Assembly (NCBI GenBank): GCA_963803265.1
Contig: CAWDLZ010000005.1
Span: forward strand, 1-64,000
DNA from: CAIKMD01 sp963803265
GTDB taxonomy: Bacteria; Pseudomonadota; Alphaproteobacteria; ATCC43930; CGMCC-115725
Direction of reading: 5' to 3'
Length of the DNA stretch: 64,000 nucleotides
Part shown: positions 17,362-26,370 of the stretch, one piece after another
Position numbering within the stretch: position 1 is the first letter of the stretch
Layout: every line of letters begins with the position of its first letter
Notes under the pieces: model-generated
The model's database searches: none
The model's input: only the letters and a program-made list of their open reading frames with translations
Told to the model about the DNA's origin: nothing
Translations under genes and position numbers: made by a program

Positions 17362-18345
17362 TTACGGGGTTGGAGCGGCCGGCCCGGCCAGGCTTGCCTG
17401 GAGATTCGGCAAATAGCGTGCGGGGTCGAGCGCCTTCGTGCCCTGGCGGATCTCGAAATGCAGTTGCGGCGAGGTGACGGTGCCCGTCGCGCCTGCCTTG
17501 GCAATCTCCTGGCCGCGCGTCACTACGTCGCCACGTTTGACCAATAGCGACGAATTATGGCCGTAAGCAGTCATATACCCCCCCGCATGCTTGATCAGCA
17601 CGAGATTGCCGTAGCCGCGGAGCTCGTTGCCGGCATAAGCGACCACCCCAGCATCGGCGGCATGCACGGCCTCGCCCTCGCTCGCCGCGATGTTGATGCC
17701 GTCATTGTGAGTGCCTCCGGGTCCCGGTCCGTAGCTCGAGATGACGCGGCCTTGCAGTGGCCACTGGAAAGTACTGCCAGCCTGCGGTGGCGGCGGAGGC
17801 GGCGTGGACGCCGCTTGAGCCGGGATCGCAGGTTCGGATTTAACTTGATCCTCGGGCGGCTTGTCGCGCGGCGGCGCCGCTTCGGCGGCCCGGTCGGGCG
17901 GCGCGACCGACGCCGGCAGATAGAGCGTTTGCCCGGCGCGGATCGCATATGGCGCGGTCAGATGATTGAGGCTGGCGAGCGTGCTGAGCTCGACGCCATA
18001 GAGCCGCGAGATGCCGTAGAGCGTGTCGCCAGCCCGCACGACATGAAAGCGCTCTTGTGGCAGCACCAGCATAGTGCCGGCGGCGATCCGGTAGGGCGGA
18101 GTCAGACGATTGGCGTCGATGATCGAGCGCACAGGCAAATCGTAGCGCCGCGCGAGGGTGTAGACTGTATCCCCCGCGCTGACCACGACCCGATCCGGAT
18201 GCGGAAGATGGGCTTGCGGCACCGCCGCCGGCGGCGGGCGCCGCGTCTCCTCGCCCGGCATGGTCAGCTCCGCCGGCGGGCCGGAACGGGTGCAAGCCGC
18301 CAGCGACACGAGCGCGATCAGCACCAGGGCAAGGCGCGGCATCAT
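17362..18345 (-). CDS. NlpD-like LysM/M23 lipoprotein
   Basis: An outer-membrane-anchored lipoprotein with signal and lipobox ending LAAC (Cys18). Two LysM peptidoglycan-binding modules lie at about 53-97 and 100-144, then a proline-rich linker, then a LytM/M23 domain (about 205 to the end). The catalytic residues of M23 peptidases look degenerate: the first zinc motif reads HNDGIN instead of HxxxD, and the last reads QLHFEIR instead of HLH. That pattern is known from NlpD and EnvC, which activate amidases rather than cut. The position after surE-pcm matches nlpD in gammaproteobacteria. The ATG at 18345 is chosen; the next codon is also ATG. Confidence 0.9.
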   Translation of the reverse strand: MMPRLALVLIALVSLAACTRSGPPAELTMPGEETRRPPPAAVPQAHLPHPDRVVVSAGDTVYTLARRYDLPVRSIIDANRLTPPYRIAAGTMLVLPQERFHVVRAGDTLYGISRLYGVELSTLASLNHLTAPYAIRAGQTLYLPASVAPPDRAAEAAPPRDKPPEDQVKSEPAIPAQAASTPPPPPPQAGSTFQWPLQGRVISSYGPGPGGTHNDGINIAASEGEAVHAADAGVVAYAGNELRGYGNLVLIKHAGGYMTAYGHNSSLLVKRGDVVTRGQEIAKAGATGTVTSPQLHFEIRQGTKALDPARYLPNLQASLAGPAAPTP

Positions 18346-18421
18346 TGCGCTAGTGTAGGCCAGCGCCCGAATCCCCGACAACAAACTCGCTGCACCTGAC
18401 CGGGGAAGCAACCCCCAAGGC

Positions 18422-19069
18422 TTACCGATGCACGGTGCGCGCCAGCCCGGCCACGAGGGGCACGAAGCGGACGGCGCCGAGCTCCTCGGTGCTGAAGCCG
18501 CTGGCATCGCGCCGCACCCGCAGCAGCATCTGGTCGCGCTTTTCCTCGCCCACCGGCGCCACCAGTACACCGCCTTCGGCGAGGCAATCGAGCAGCGGGC
18601 CAGGCACGTCCGAAGCGGCGGCGGTGATCATGACACGGTCGAATACGCGCTGCTCGGGCCAGCCCTTGGTGCCATCGCCGAACCGGCAGGTGACGTTGCC
18701 GAGGCGCAGCCCGGCGAGGCGCCCTTCCGCCGCCTTGAGCAAGGTGCGATGGCGCTCGACGGTGAACACCCGCCGGGCCAGCAGCGCGAGCACCGCCGCC
18801 TGGTAGCCCGAGCCGGTGCCGACCTCGAGCACAATGTGCCGGTCGGTCACGGCGAGCGCCGCTGTCATCAGCGCTACGACGTAGGGCTGGCTGATGGTCT
18901 GCCCGTTGCCAATAGCCAGCGCCACGTTGTCATGGGCGTGCCCGGCGAACGCCGCCGGCACGAAGACCTCGCGCGGCACGCGCTCGATCGCTTCGAGCAC
19001 CCGCGCGTCCGAAATCCCGGCGCGGCGCAATTCGAGGATCAGCGCCGCGCGCGCTTCGGCAAAGCTCAC
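18422..19069 (-). CDS. pcm: protein-L-isoaspartate O-methyltransferase
   Basis: A 215-residue repair enzyme that methylates isoaspartyl residues in damaged proteins using S-adenosylmethionine. The SAM motif VLEVGTGSGYQAAVLALLA and the PCMT hallmarks AIGNGQTISQPYVVA and DRVMITAAA are present. It begins with a GTG at 19069 that overlaps the surE TGA (GTGA), indicating translational coupling. A second member of the family lies at 51852-52508. Confidence 0.94.
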   Translation of the reverse strand: MSFAEARAALILELRRAGISDARVLEAIERVPREVFVPAAFAGHAHDNVALAIGNGQTISQPYVVALMTAALAVTDRHIVLEVGTGSGYQAAVLALLARRVFTVERHRTLLKAAEGRLAGLRLGNVTCRFGDGTKGWPEQRVFDRVMITAAASDVPGPLLDCLAEGGVLVAPVGEEKRDQMLLRVRRDASGFSTEELGAVRFVPLVAGLARTVHR

Positions 19070-19849
19070 GCGAGCGCCTGCTTGAGCTTGGCGAGTGCCC
19101 GCCGGTTCGTCAGATCGAGAAAGATCGGCGTCACCGCTACCTTGCCTTCGGCGAGCGCGCGTACGTCGCTTCCGGCCCGTGTGCGCGCTTCGTCGCGCTG
19201 TGGCCCGATCCAGTAATAGGGCCGGCCGCGCGGATCGAGCCGCTCGAAGAGATGGTCGCCGATCTTGCGGCCGCCTTGCGCCGCCGCAACGATGCCGCTG
19301 ACTTGCGCCGGCGAGCAATCCGGGAAATTGACGTTGAACAATGTCTCGCGCGGCCAGGGCAGCCCGGCGAGGCGCCGTATCACGCGCGGTGCCAGCGCGA
19401 CGGCGCAAGCCCAGCGCAATTTCCGGTCGTCGCCGGCGCTCTGGCTCAAGGCGATCGCCTTCACGCCCAACAGGGTCGCCTCCATCGCCGCTGCGATCGT
19501 GCCCGAATAAGTCACGTCCTCGCCGACATTGCCGCCCGCGTTGATCCCCGACAGCATCAGATCCGGCCGCCGATCCTCGCAGGACCTCGTTGACCGCGAG
19601 GAGCACGCAATCGGTCGGCGTGCCATCGACCGCGAAACGCCGCGGCCCGAGCTTGCGGATGCGCAACGGGCGCTGCAGAGTCAGCGAATGGCTGGCGCCG
19701 CTTTGCTCGACCTCCGGCGCAACCACCCAGACATCGCGGGCGAGGCCGCGGGCCAAACGCGCCAGCAACTTGATCCCGGGAGATTCAACGCCATCATCGT
19801 TGCAGACGAGGATGCGCGCGCGCGCGAGGTCGATGCGCCGGTCAACCAT
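19066..19849 (-). CDS. surE: SurE, 5'/3'-nucleotidase (with one frameshift)
   Basis: SurE is a metal-dependent nucleoside monophosphate phosphatase. The N-terminal metal motif ILVCNDDGVESPGI is in the first frame, and the central LMLSGINAGGNVGEDVTYSG and FNVNFPD are in a second frame. The switch is caused by one extra base near 19575-19581 (after PTDCVLLAVNEVL). With that base removed the protein is about 260 residues, normal for SurE. Its start lies inside the serS 3' end and its stop overlaps pcm, so the operon serS-surE-pcm is tightly packed. Confidence 0.92.
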
Positions 19850-21119
19850 CGGGCTTCAATACCTCGATGTCGCCCATGTAACGGCGAAGCTTCTCGGGAA
19901 CCGCGACCGAGCCGTCCTCGCGCTGATAATTCTCCAGCACCGCGACTAGCGTGCGGCCGACCGCAAGCGCCGAGCCGTTGAGGGTGTGGACGAAGCGCGC
20001 GGCTTTTTCGCCTTTGGCGCGGAACCGCGCATTCATGCGCCGCGCCTGGTAGTCGCCGCAATTGGAGCAGCTCGAAATTTCGCGATAGGCGTTCTGGCCG
20101 GGCAGCCAGACTTCGATGTCGTAAGTCTTGCGCGCGGCCGCGCCCATGTCGCCGGCGCAGAGCAGCATCACCCGATACGGCAGATCGAGACGCTTCAGCA
20201 CCTCTTCGGCGCAGGCGGTCATGCGCTCATGCTCGTCAGCCGAGCGATCGGGATGCGCGATCGACACCAGCTCGACCTTGTTGAACTGGTGCTGGCGGAT
20301 CATGCCGCGGGTATCCGCGCCAGCCGCCCCGGCTTCCGAGCGGAAGCAGGGAGTGAGCGCGGTAAAGCGCAGCGGCAGCCTGTCCGCGTCGAGCAGCTCG
20401 CCGGCGACGAGATTGGTGAGCGGGACTTCCGCCGTTGGAATCAGCCACAGCCCGGTCTCGGTGCGGAACAGGTCATCCGCGAATTTCGGCAGTTGCCCGG
20501 TGCCGAAGGCGGTTTCGTCGCGCACCAGCAGCGGCGGCGCGATCTCGGTGTAGCCGTGTTCGGCGGTATGAAGGTCCAGCATGAACTGCCCGAGCGCCCG
20601 CTCGAGTCTTGCCAATGCGCCCTTGAGGACGACGAAGCGCGCGCCTGACAGCTTGCCGGCGCGGGCGAAATCCATCTCGCCGAGGCGCTCGCCGATGGCG
20701 ACGTGGTCCCTGGCCTTGAAGGCAAAGTGCGGCGGCCTGCCATGCGCCCGGATTTGCCGGTTGTCCGCCGCGTCCTTGCCATCGGGGACATCCTCGGCCG
20801 GTAGGTTGGGAATTGCCGCGAGCGCTGCATCGACCGCGTTCTTGAGTAGCGCCGCGTTGGTTTCAAGGCGCGCCTCCTCCTCCTTGCTGTCGGCGACGCG
20901 GCGCAAAATCTCGGCGGCATCGCCGCCGTTCGCCTTTACCGCGCCGATCTCGCGCGCGAGCCTGTTGCGCTCGGCCTGAAGCTGCTCGGCCCTCGTTTGC
21001 GCCGCGCGCCACTCCCGGTCGAGCGCCAGGATCTCCGGCGTCCGCGCCGGCAAACCGCGCCGCGCCAAGCCCCTGTCGAAGCCCTCGGGATCGTCGCGAA
21101 TCGCTTTCAGATCGAACAT
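19842..21119 (-). CDS. serS: seryl-tRNA synthetase
   Basis: A 425-residue class II synthetase that charges tRNA-Ser. The N-terminal coiled-coil arm (about 30-105) carries the usual charged heptads. Motif 2 is seen as CFRSEAGAAGADTRGMIRQH and motif 3 near SGSAVPEKL-type sequence at the end (VAVPEKLRRYMGD). No frame problem is seen. It heads serS-surE-pcm on the minus strand, downstream of tatC. Confidence 0.96.
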   Translation of the reverse strand: MFDLKAIRDDPEGFDRGLARRGLPARTPEILALDREWRAAQTRAEQLQAERNRLAREIGAVKANGGDAAEILRRVADSKEEEARLETNAALLKNAVDAALAAIPNLPAEDVPDGKDAADNRQIRAHGRPPHFAFKARDHVAIGERLGEMDFARAGKLSGARFVVLKGALARLERALGQFMLDLHTAEHGYTEIAPPLLVRDETAFGTGQLPKFADDLFRTETGLWLIPTAEVPLTNLVAGELLDADRLPLRFTALTPCFRSEAGAAGADTRGMIRQHQFNKVELVSIAHPDRSADEHERMTACAEEVLKRLDLPYRVMLLCAGDMGAAARKTYDIEVWLPGQNAYREISSCSNCGDYQARRMNARFRAKGEKAARFVHTLNGSALAVGRTLVAVLENYQREDGSVAVPEKLRRYMGDIEVLKPDG

Positions 21120-21174
21120 CGGCGCCTACTCTCGAACTCGAGAATCACTTGGGGAAAACTCAATAACCAACTGA

Positions 21175-21990
21175 CTATGAAGTATTTTTCTTGTTGAGCT
21201 CTGCTTCTTCCTCGGCCTGGCGCTTGGCTCGCTGCTTTTCCACCATGCGGCACGAGACAATCGAGAGCTCGAACAACAGCAGCAACGGCACGGCAAGCGA
21301 GACCTGGCTGAAGATATCGGGCGGGGTCAGCACCGCGGCGACAATGAACACGATGACGATCGCGTAGCGGCGTTGCTTGGCGAGGCCGGTTGAGGTAACG
21401 AGGCCGACCCGCGCCATCAGGGTCAAGAGGACCGGAAGCTGGAAAGCGACACCGAAGGCCAGCATCAGACGCATCACCAAGGTGAGATATTCGCTGACCT
21501 TGGGCTCGACCTCGATCGGCAACGTGCCGTTGCCGCCCGGCGATTCGAAGCTCAGGAAGAACCGCCAAGCGACCGGAAAGATGACGTAGTACACCAGCGC
21601 GCCGCCCATGATGAACAGCAGCGGGCTGGCGACCAGATAGGGCAAGAATGCCCGTCGCTCCTGCTTGTAGAGGCCGGGAGCGACGAACAACCAGATCTGG
21701 CTGGCGATGATCGGGAACGCGAGGCAGAAGGCGCCCCAGAACGCGACCCGGAGATCGGTGAAAAACGCCTCGGTGAGATCGGTGAAAATGAGATGGCGCC
21801 CGGCCTGGTGGCTCAACGCATTGGCGAGCGGCTGCGCCAGGAAATTGTAGATCGTCTTGCTGAAATACCAGCACGGCCCAAACATCACGATGAGCGCGAT
21901 GAAGGAATAAAGGAGACGCTTCCGAAGCTCGATCAAGTGATCGAGCAGCGGCATCTTGCCGTCGTCGAGTTCGTCTTTCGCGTCGGTCAC
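21175..21990 (-). CDS. tatC: TatC, twin-arginine translocase subunit
   Basis: A 271-residue six-helix membrane protein that recognises twin-arginine signal peptides. The N-terminal HLIELRKRLLYSF, the PF(A/T)xxF-region equivalent and the conserved VSPLLFIMGGALVYYVIFP segment (ASPLLFIMGGALVYY here) are present. The start overlaps the tatB stop by four bases, so translation is coupled. The C-terminal tail is Lys/Glu-rich. Confidence 0.95.
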   Translation of the reverse strand: MTDAKDELDDGKMPLLDHLIELRKRLLYSFIALIVMFGPCWYFSKTIYNFLAQPLANALSHQAGRHLIFTDLTEAFFTDLRVAFWGAFCLAFPIIASQIWLFVAPGLYKQERRAFLPYLVASPLLFIMGGALVYYVIFPVAWRFFLSFESPGGNGTLPIEVEPKVSEYLTLVMRLMLAFGVAFQLPVLLTLMARVGLVTSTGLAKQRRYAIVIVFIVAAVLTPPDIFSQVSLAVPLLLLFELSIVSCRMVEKQRAKRQAEEEAELNKKNTS

Positions 21991-22427
21991 GCCGCGCCCT
22001 CGCCCGGCGTCTTCGCCGCTAGAGCGGGATCGGGCAGAGCCGGCGGAGCTGCCGCTTCGGCCGGCGCGGTGGGATCGGCCGGAAAGGGCACTCCTTCGCC
22101 GGCCGGCTTGGCCGCCTGGTCCGCCAGCGGATCGGTCAGCACCGGCTCGGATAGCGAGCGTTGGAGCTCGCCGCCGGGATCGATCGCCTGCCGGATGTCA
22201 CGGTCAAAATCGAAATTCGCGGCGCGGTCGATGTCGCGCTTGATGTCGTCGAGCTCGGCCTCGCGGACCATCTGGTCGAGACTGCCCTGGAATTCTCGGG
22301 CGATGGCGCGCGCCTTGCGCACCCATTGCCCAACGATTCGGAGCGTGCGCGGCAGGTCCTTGGGACCGATCACGACAAGCGCCACCGCGGCGATTAGCGC
22401 CAACTCCGACCACGCGAAATCGAACAT
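21987..22427 (-). CDS. tatB: TatB, twin-arginine translocase subunit
   Basis: A 146-residue protein with the TatB pattern: a short N-terminal helix (ELALIAAVALVVIGPKDLPR) whose Gly-Pro hinge is followed by an amphipathic helix and a variable acidic and Pro/Ala-rich tail. It works with TatC as the signal-peptide receptor. In related genomes tatA usually lies between scpB and tatB. Here that interval is only 78 bp and holds no tatA. Confidence 0.93.
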   Translation of the reverse strand: MFDFAWSELALIAAVALVVIGPKDLPRTLRIVGQWVRKARAIAREFQGSLDQMVREAELDDIKRDIDRAANFDFDRDIRQAIDPGGELQRSLSEPVLTDPLADQAAKPAGEGVPFPADPTAPAEAAAPPALPDPALAAKTPGEGAA

Positions 22428-22505
22428 CGCCTATGTCACTGCCATGCTGTGCGATTGCTGGCGCGGATCATGGCAGAAGCAACCGGGCGCCGCAACGCAG
22501 GGGGC

Positions 22506-23159
22506 TCAAGCTGCCGTATCGTCTTCCGGCGGCTCGGCCTCGTCTTCCCCATCTACGTCTTCCTCGGCCGCATCCGCCAAGGAGACCTCGCCAGCGGTAA
22601 TAGTTTGGTGCAGCGTCGCGACCGGGCGCGGTCCGATGAGGCCGGTGGCGCGCAGCTCCTCGACGCCTGGCAGATCGGCGAGGCTGGCGAGCCCGAAATG
22701 CAATAGGAACGCATCGGTTGTGCACCAGGTAACCGGCCGCCCGACCGTCTGCTTGCGACCCTTAGGGACGATCCAGCCGGCCTCCATCAGCGTGTCGAGC
22801 GTGCCACGGCTGATGATGACGCCGCGGATTTCCTCGATCTCGGCGCGCGTCACCGGCTGATGATAGGCGACGATCGCGAGGGTTTCGATCGCCGCGCGCG
22901 AAAGCTTTCGCGCGACCTTTTGGGTGAGCTTCAAGCGTGACGCGAGGTCTGGCGCGGTCCTGAGCGTCCAGCCGCCCCCGACCGCAACGACGTTGACGCC
23001 GCGCGGCGCATAGAGCGCCGTGAGCTCGGCGACCAGCGACGCGACATCGCATCCCTCGGGCAAGCGCTGCTTGAGGCTCTCTTCGTCGAGCGGCGATGAC
23101 GCGGCAAAAAGTAGGGCTTCGACGAGCCGCAGCTCGTCGGTGAAGTCTTGTGGGCTCAT
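22506..23159 (-). CDS. scpB: ScpB, segregation and condensation protein B
   Basis: A 217-residue winged-helix protein that dimerises and binds ScpA in the SMC-ScpAB condensin. Family signatures are LVEALLFAASSPLDEESL, AIVAYHQPVTRAEIEEIRGV and TLDTLMEAGWI. The C-terminal tail is acidic. The ATG at 23159 is chosen because it overlaps the end of scpA (23156) and precedes the conserved core by about 10 residues. Confidence 0.93.
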   Translation of the reverse strand: MSPQDFTDELRLVEALLFAASSPLDEESLKQRLPEGCDVASLVAELTALYAPRGVNVVAVGGGWTLRTAPDLASRLKLTQKVARKLSRAAIETLAIVAYHQPVTRAEIEEIRGVIISRGTLDTLMEAGWIVPKGRKQTVGRPVTWCTTDAFLLHFGLASLADLPGVEELRATGLIGPRPVATLHQTITAGEVSLADAAEEDVDGEDEAEPPEDDTAA

Positions 23160-23941
23160 GGTGTCTCTTGCGGCAGACTGCGCAGATAGATTGGACCGAA
23201 CGCGGTTTCCTGGCGAAGCTGCAGCTTGCCGGCGCGCACCAGCTCGAGACTGGCGGCGAAGGTCGCGGCGACAGCCGAGCGCTGCACTAGGCCCGGCACC
23301 AGGCCCGGTGGCAGGAAGCTCGCTAGTGTGCGCCATTCCGGCATGCGGCCCAAGAGCCGCGACAGGCGCTGCAGCGCATCGTCCATGGAATAGAGCTCGG
23401 GCGCTTCGATACGAAGGATCCCGGTCTCGTTGCGCGAGCGTTCCTCGCCATAGGCCTTGAGGAGATCGTAGAGCGTCGCGTCATAAACGGGGACCAGCAC
23501 GCGCGGCAGACCCTCGGGCGCGCCGCGCGGAAAGACGTCTCGGCCCAAAAGATCGCGCGCGAACAGGCGCTGCCCGGCCTGCTGCATCGCCTCGAGGCGC
23601 AGCAATTGATGGGCGAGAGCCGCCGCCATCTCTTCGCCGCTCGGTTCTGCCGCTTCGGCGGGCTGCGGCAGCAGCAAGCGCGATTTGAGATAGGCGAGCC
23701 AGGCCGCCATCACCAGGTAATCGGCCGCGATCTCGAGGCTCAAGCGGCGCGCGGCCGCGATGAAGGCGAGATACTGGTCGGCGAGTTGGAGGATCGATAT
23801 CTTGGTGATATCGACCTTTTGCTCCCGCGCCAGCGTTAGCAACACGTCGATCGGCCCCTCATAACCTTCGAGATCGACCACCAGCTCGGCGCCGGAGAGA
23901 GGCTCCGGCTTTTCCATCTCGAAGGGTTCGGCGTCGCTCAT
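23156..23941 (-). CDS. scpA: ScpA, segregation and condensation protein A
   Basis: A 261-residue kleisin subunit linking the SMC heads. The N-terminal DLEGYEGPIDVLLTLAREQK and DITKISILQLADQYL stretches are diagnostic; the C-terminal winged helix ends GPIYLRSL. The ATG at 23941 overlaps the stop of the site-2 protease gene (ATGA), so translation is coupled. An open frame upstream is only antisense-frame noise over the protease gene. Confidence 0.93.
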   Translation of the reverse strand: MSDAEPFEMEKPEPLSGAELVVDLEGYEGPIDVLLTLAREQKVDITKISILQLADQYLAFIAAARRLSLEIAADYLVMAAWLAYLKSRLLLPQPAEAAEPSGEEMAAALAHQLLRLEAMQQAGQRLFARDLLGRDVFPRGAPEGLPRVLVPVYDATLYDLLKAYGEERSRNETGILRIEAPELYSMDDALQRLSRLLGRMPEWRTLASFLPPGLVPGLVQRSAVAATFAASLELVRAGKLQLRQETAFGPIYLRSLPQETP

Positions 23942-24639
23942 TGGCCGACCCCGGTGATCGTGGTGATCGCGTCGAGCAGCCAGCCGATCGGCCGCTCGAT
24001 GATGGTGCCGATGATGTTGAGGTTCATCCCCATCTGCTCGCCGACGAACGGCAGCAGGAACAATAGTGTGATGAGGATGAGCATGCCATAGCGCTCGCTC
24101 CGGGCGAGCGGAATTGCGAGCGCGTCCGGCAGCAATCCGACCGCCACCCGACCGCCATCCAAGGGCGGCAGAGGGATCATGTTGAACACAGCGAGGATCA
24201 CGTTGAAGACCATCGAATTCAATAAATTGTCCTGCAGCCATTGGCGAAAAAACAACGGCACCAGCGGGACGAGATAGAGAAGCAACGCCGAAACGATTGC
24301 AAGCAGCACATTCGTCGCCGGGCCGGCGGCGGCCACCCAAACCATGTCGCGGCGCGGATGGCGCAGCCGATCGAACCGCACCGGAACCGGCTTGGCATAG
24401 CCGAACACGAAATGCCCGGCTGACAAGAAGTACAGCAAGAGCGGCATCGCGATGGTGCCGAAGGGATCGATATGCTTGAGTGGATTGAAGGTCACGCGGC
24501 CCATGCGCAGCGCGGTGTCGTCGCCCAGGCGATTGGCGACGTAGCCGTGCGCCGCCTCGTGCAGCGTGATTGCGAAGATCGCCGGCAGCGCCATAGTCAG
24601 GACGCCTTGGACGAGGCTGGCGAGATCGATCGGCATCAT
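23938..24639 (-). CDS. site-2 protease-family membrane metalloprotease (M50)
   Basis: A protein of about 233 residues with several membrane helices. The zinc motif HEAAH sits in the first helix (ITLHEAAHGYVANRLGD) and the second metal-binding motif NMIPLPPLDGGR follows in a later helix. These are the hallmarks of the short, single-domain site-2 proteases that often precede scpA. The ATG at 24639 overlaps the nagZ stop codon (24636-24638). The substrate is unknown. Confidence 0.9.
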   Translation of the reverse strand: MMPIDLASLVQGVLTMALPAIFAITLHEAAHGYVANRLGDDTALRMGRVTFNPLKHIDPFGTIAMPLLLYFLSAGHFVFGYAKPVPVRFDRLRHPRRDMVWVAAAGPATNVLLAIVSALLLYLVPLVPLFFRQWLQDNLLNSMVFNVILAVFNMIPLPPLDGGRVAVGLLPDALAIPLARSERYGMLILITLLFLLPFVGEQMGMNLNIIGTIIERPIGWLLDAITTITGVGQ

Positions 24640-25652
24640 CCCTCTCCCGCGACCAAGGCGGCGAACCGCCGCTCGGCCGCGAACCGGTCGAAATTCGCCG
24701 GCGCAAGGCGCCGCGCTTCGCCAGCAGCGACACGCCGGCACGCGGCCGGACTCATCGCGCCGATCGCGGCCGCGATACCGATCATTTCCGCCATCGCGCC
24801 ATTACAGTGAAGCACCAGATCGCAACCCGCCTTCAGCGCTCGAGCCGCGCGCTCCGCCATTCCACCGCCCAGCGCCCGCATCGATAGATCGTCCGAAATG
24901 AGCACGCCGTCGAAGCCGATGCTAGTCCTAATCACATCGCCAATGACGAGGGACGACAGGGTCGCCGGCAGAACCGGATCGATGGCCGGAAAAAGGACGT
25001 GCGCGGTCATCGCCCAAGGCATCGCGCCCAGCGCGCGAAAAGGCCGGAAATCCGTCGCGTCGAGCGTTGCGCGATCAGTTACCACGATGGGGAGCATGAC
25101 GTGACTGTCGACCGTGCCGCGGCCGTGGCCGGGAATGTGCTTCAGCACGGGCAAAACGCCCCCTGCCATCAGCCCGTCGCACACCGCCAGCCCGCGTTCC
25201 GTCACCGATTCGGGCTCGGCGCCCCAGGCGCGGTCGCCGATGATCGGATCGGCGCCCGGCACCGGCACATCGATCATCGGCGCGCAATCGACGGTTATGC
25301 CGAGCGAAGAAAGATCGTCGGCGATGAGGCGCGCGCCAAGCCAGGCGGCCTCGCGGGCGCAAGCCCCCCCCAGCGCCGCGATCGCAGCCGGCGCCGGATA
25401 GGCCGGCCAGAATGGCGGCTTGAGGCGCGCGACTCGGCCGCCTTCCTGATCGATGAGGACCGGCGCGTCGCCGCGCCCCACCAAGTCGCGCAAGGCAGCG
25501 ACCAGTCCGCGCAGTTGCGCCGGATTCTCGCAGTTGCGCTGAAACAAGATGAAACCCAGCGGATCGGCATCGCGGAAGAACCCGCGTTCCTCGGCGGTGA
25601 GGGACGTGCCGGCGAGACCGAATACCGCCGGCAGCTTGTTACGGCTTGACAA
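24636..25652 (-). CDS. nagZ: NagZ, beta-N-acetylhexosaminidase
   Basis: A 338-residue glycoside hydrolase family 3 enzyme that removes N-acetylglucosamine from muropeptides during cell-wall recycling. Conserved KHIPGHGRGTVDSH contains the loop histidine and aspartate used in catalysis, and the nucleophile region reads VLISDDLSM. The enzyme is cytoplasmic (no signal peptide). It overlaps the SPOR-protein gene upstream and the protease gene downstream. Confidence 0.94.
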   Translation of the reverse strand: MSSRNKLPAVFGLAGTSLTAEERGFFRDADPLGFILFQRNCENPAQLRGLVAALRDLVGRGDAPVLIDQEGGRVARLKPPFWPAYPAPAAIAALGGACAREAAWLGARLIADDLSSLGITVDCAPMIDVPVPGADPIIGDRAWGAEPESVTERGLAVCDGLMAGGVLPVLKHIPGHGRGTVDSHVMLPIVVTDRATLDATDFRPFRALGAMPWAMTAHVLFPAIDPVLPATLSSLVIGDVIRTSIGFDGVLISDDLSMRALGGGMAERAARALKAGCDLVLHCNGAMAEMIGIAAAIGAMSPAACRRVAAGEARRLAPANFDRFAAERRFAALVAGEG

Positions 25653-26370
25653 GGATGCACCCGACTTTCCGGCTCTTGAGGGTGTCGCAGCTTGCCTCAG
25701 CCTGCGCCATGTCTGCGATCGGTCCCGCCTCGATACGGTAATAGATGCCTTTTTCGCCGAGATCGGCGCGCGCAGCGCTGAAGCCGAGCTTGCCCAGCAC
25801 TTCGGGCTGCGCGCGCTTCAAGCGCTCCCATTCCTGCGCGGCGGCCGCCTCCGAACGCACCGCGCCGAGCTGCAACCGATAGCCATTTTCCGCGCCGATC
25901 GGCAGCGCGGACGGCGCCGACGCGACGGCGGCAGCTACCGGCGGCGCCGGCGCGACGGCGGCAGCTAGCGGCGGCGCCGGCGGTGCGGCAACGCTCTGCG
26001 CTGGCATAGCTGGCGGCGGCGCCACGATGGCTTGCGGCGCCGGTTTCGCGACTTGCGGCGCGACTGGCCGCGGCAGTGCCGGCTCGGGATCGGGTAGCAA
26101 TTGCTCGACTTTGGGTGCGTCGCCGGCTTGGCGATTGAGCAGCACCGAATCCTGATCGGGCACGATCATGCCGCCCGGATCCTTGGGCGCCTCCTTCACC
26201 GGCGCGGTATCGGAATGGATCACCGGCACCGGGCCGGGCGGCAGGCGGGGGACGTCGGAGCGGTAATACCACCACGAGGCGCCGCCAAGGGCGGCAACGG
26301 CGATCACCAACAACAGCGCCCGGATTGGCCGGTGGCGGTGCCGAGGCTCGCCAGCGAGACGGTCGCTCAT
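25639..26370 (-). CDS. SPOR-domain membrane protein
   Basis: A 243-residue bitopic protein: a basic cytoplasmic end, one membrane helix (RALLLVIAVAALGGASWWYY, about residues 17-36), a Pro/Ala-rich periplasmic linker, and a C-terminal SPOR domain (RLQLGAVRSEAAAAQEWERL through YYRIEAGP). SPOR domains bind denuded septal peptidoglycan, so a division-site role is likely. The linker contains a 30-bp tandem duplication (25921-25980). It is coupled to argS upstream (26367 overlap). Confidence 0.88.
   Translation of the reverse strand: MSDRLAGEPRHRHRPIRALLLVIAVAALGGASWWYYRSDVPRLPPGPVPVIHSDTAPVKEAPKDPGGMIVPDQDSVLLNRQAGDAPKVEQLLPDPEPALPRPVAPQVAKPAPQAIVAPPPAMPAQSVAAPPAPPLAAAVAPAPPVAAAVASAPSALPIGAENGYRLQLGAVRSEAAAAQEWERLKRAQPEVLGKLGFSAARADLGEKGIYYRIEAGPIADMAQAEASCDTLKSRKVGCILVKP
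25921..25980. repeat. 30-bp tandem duplication in the SPOR-protein linker
   Basis: Two adjacent 30-bp units (25921-25950 and 25951-25980) differ at one base. They encode an Ala/Val/Pro repeat in the periplasmic linker, so length variation would be tolerated. Confidence 0.85.
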
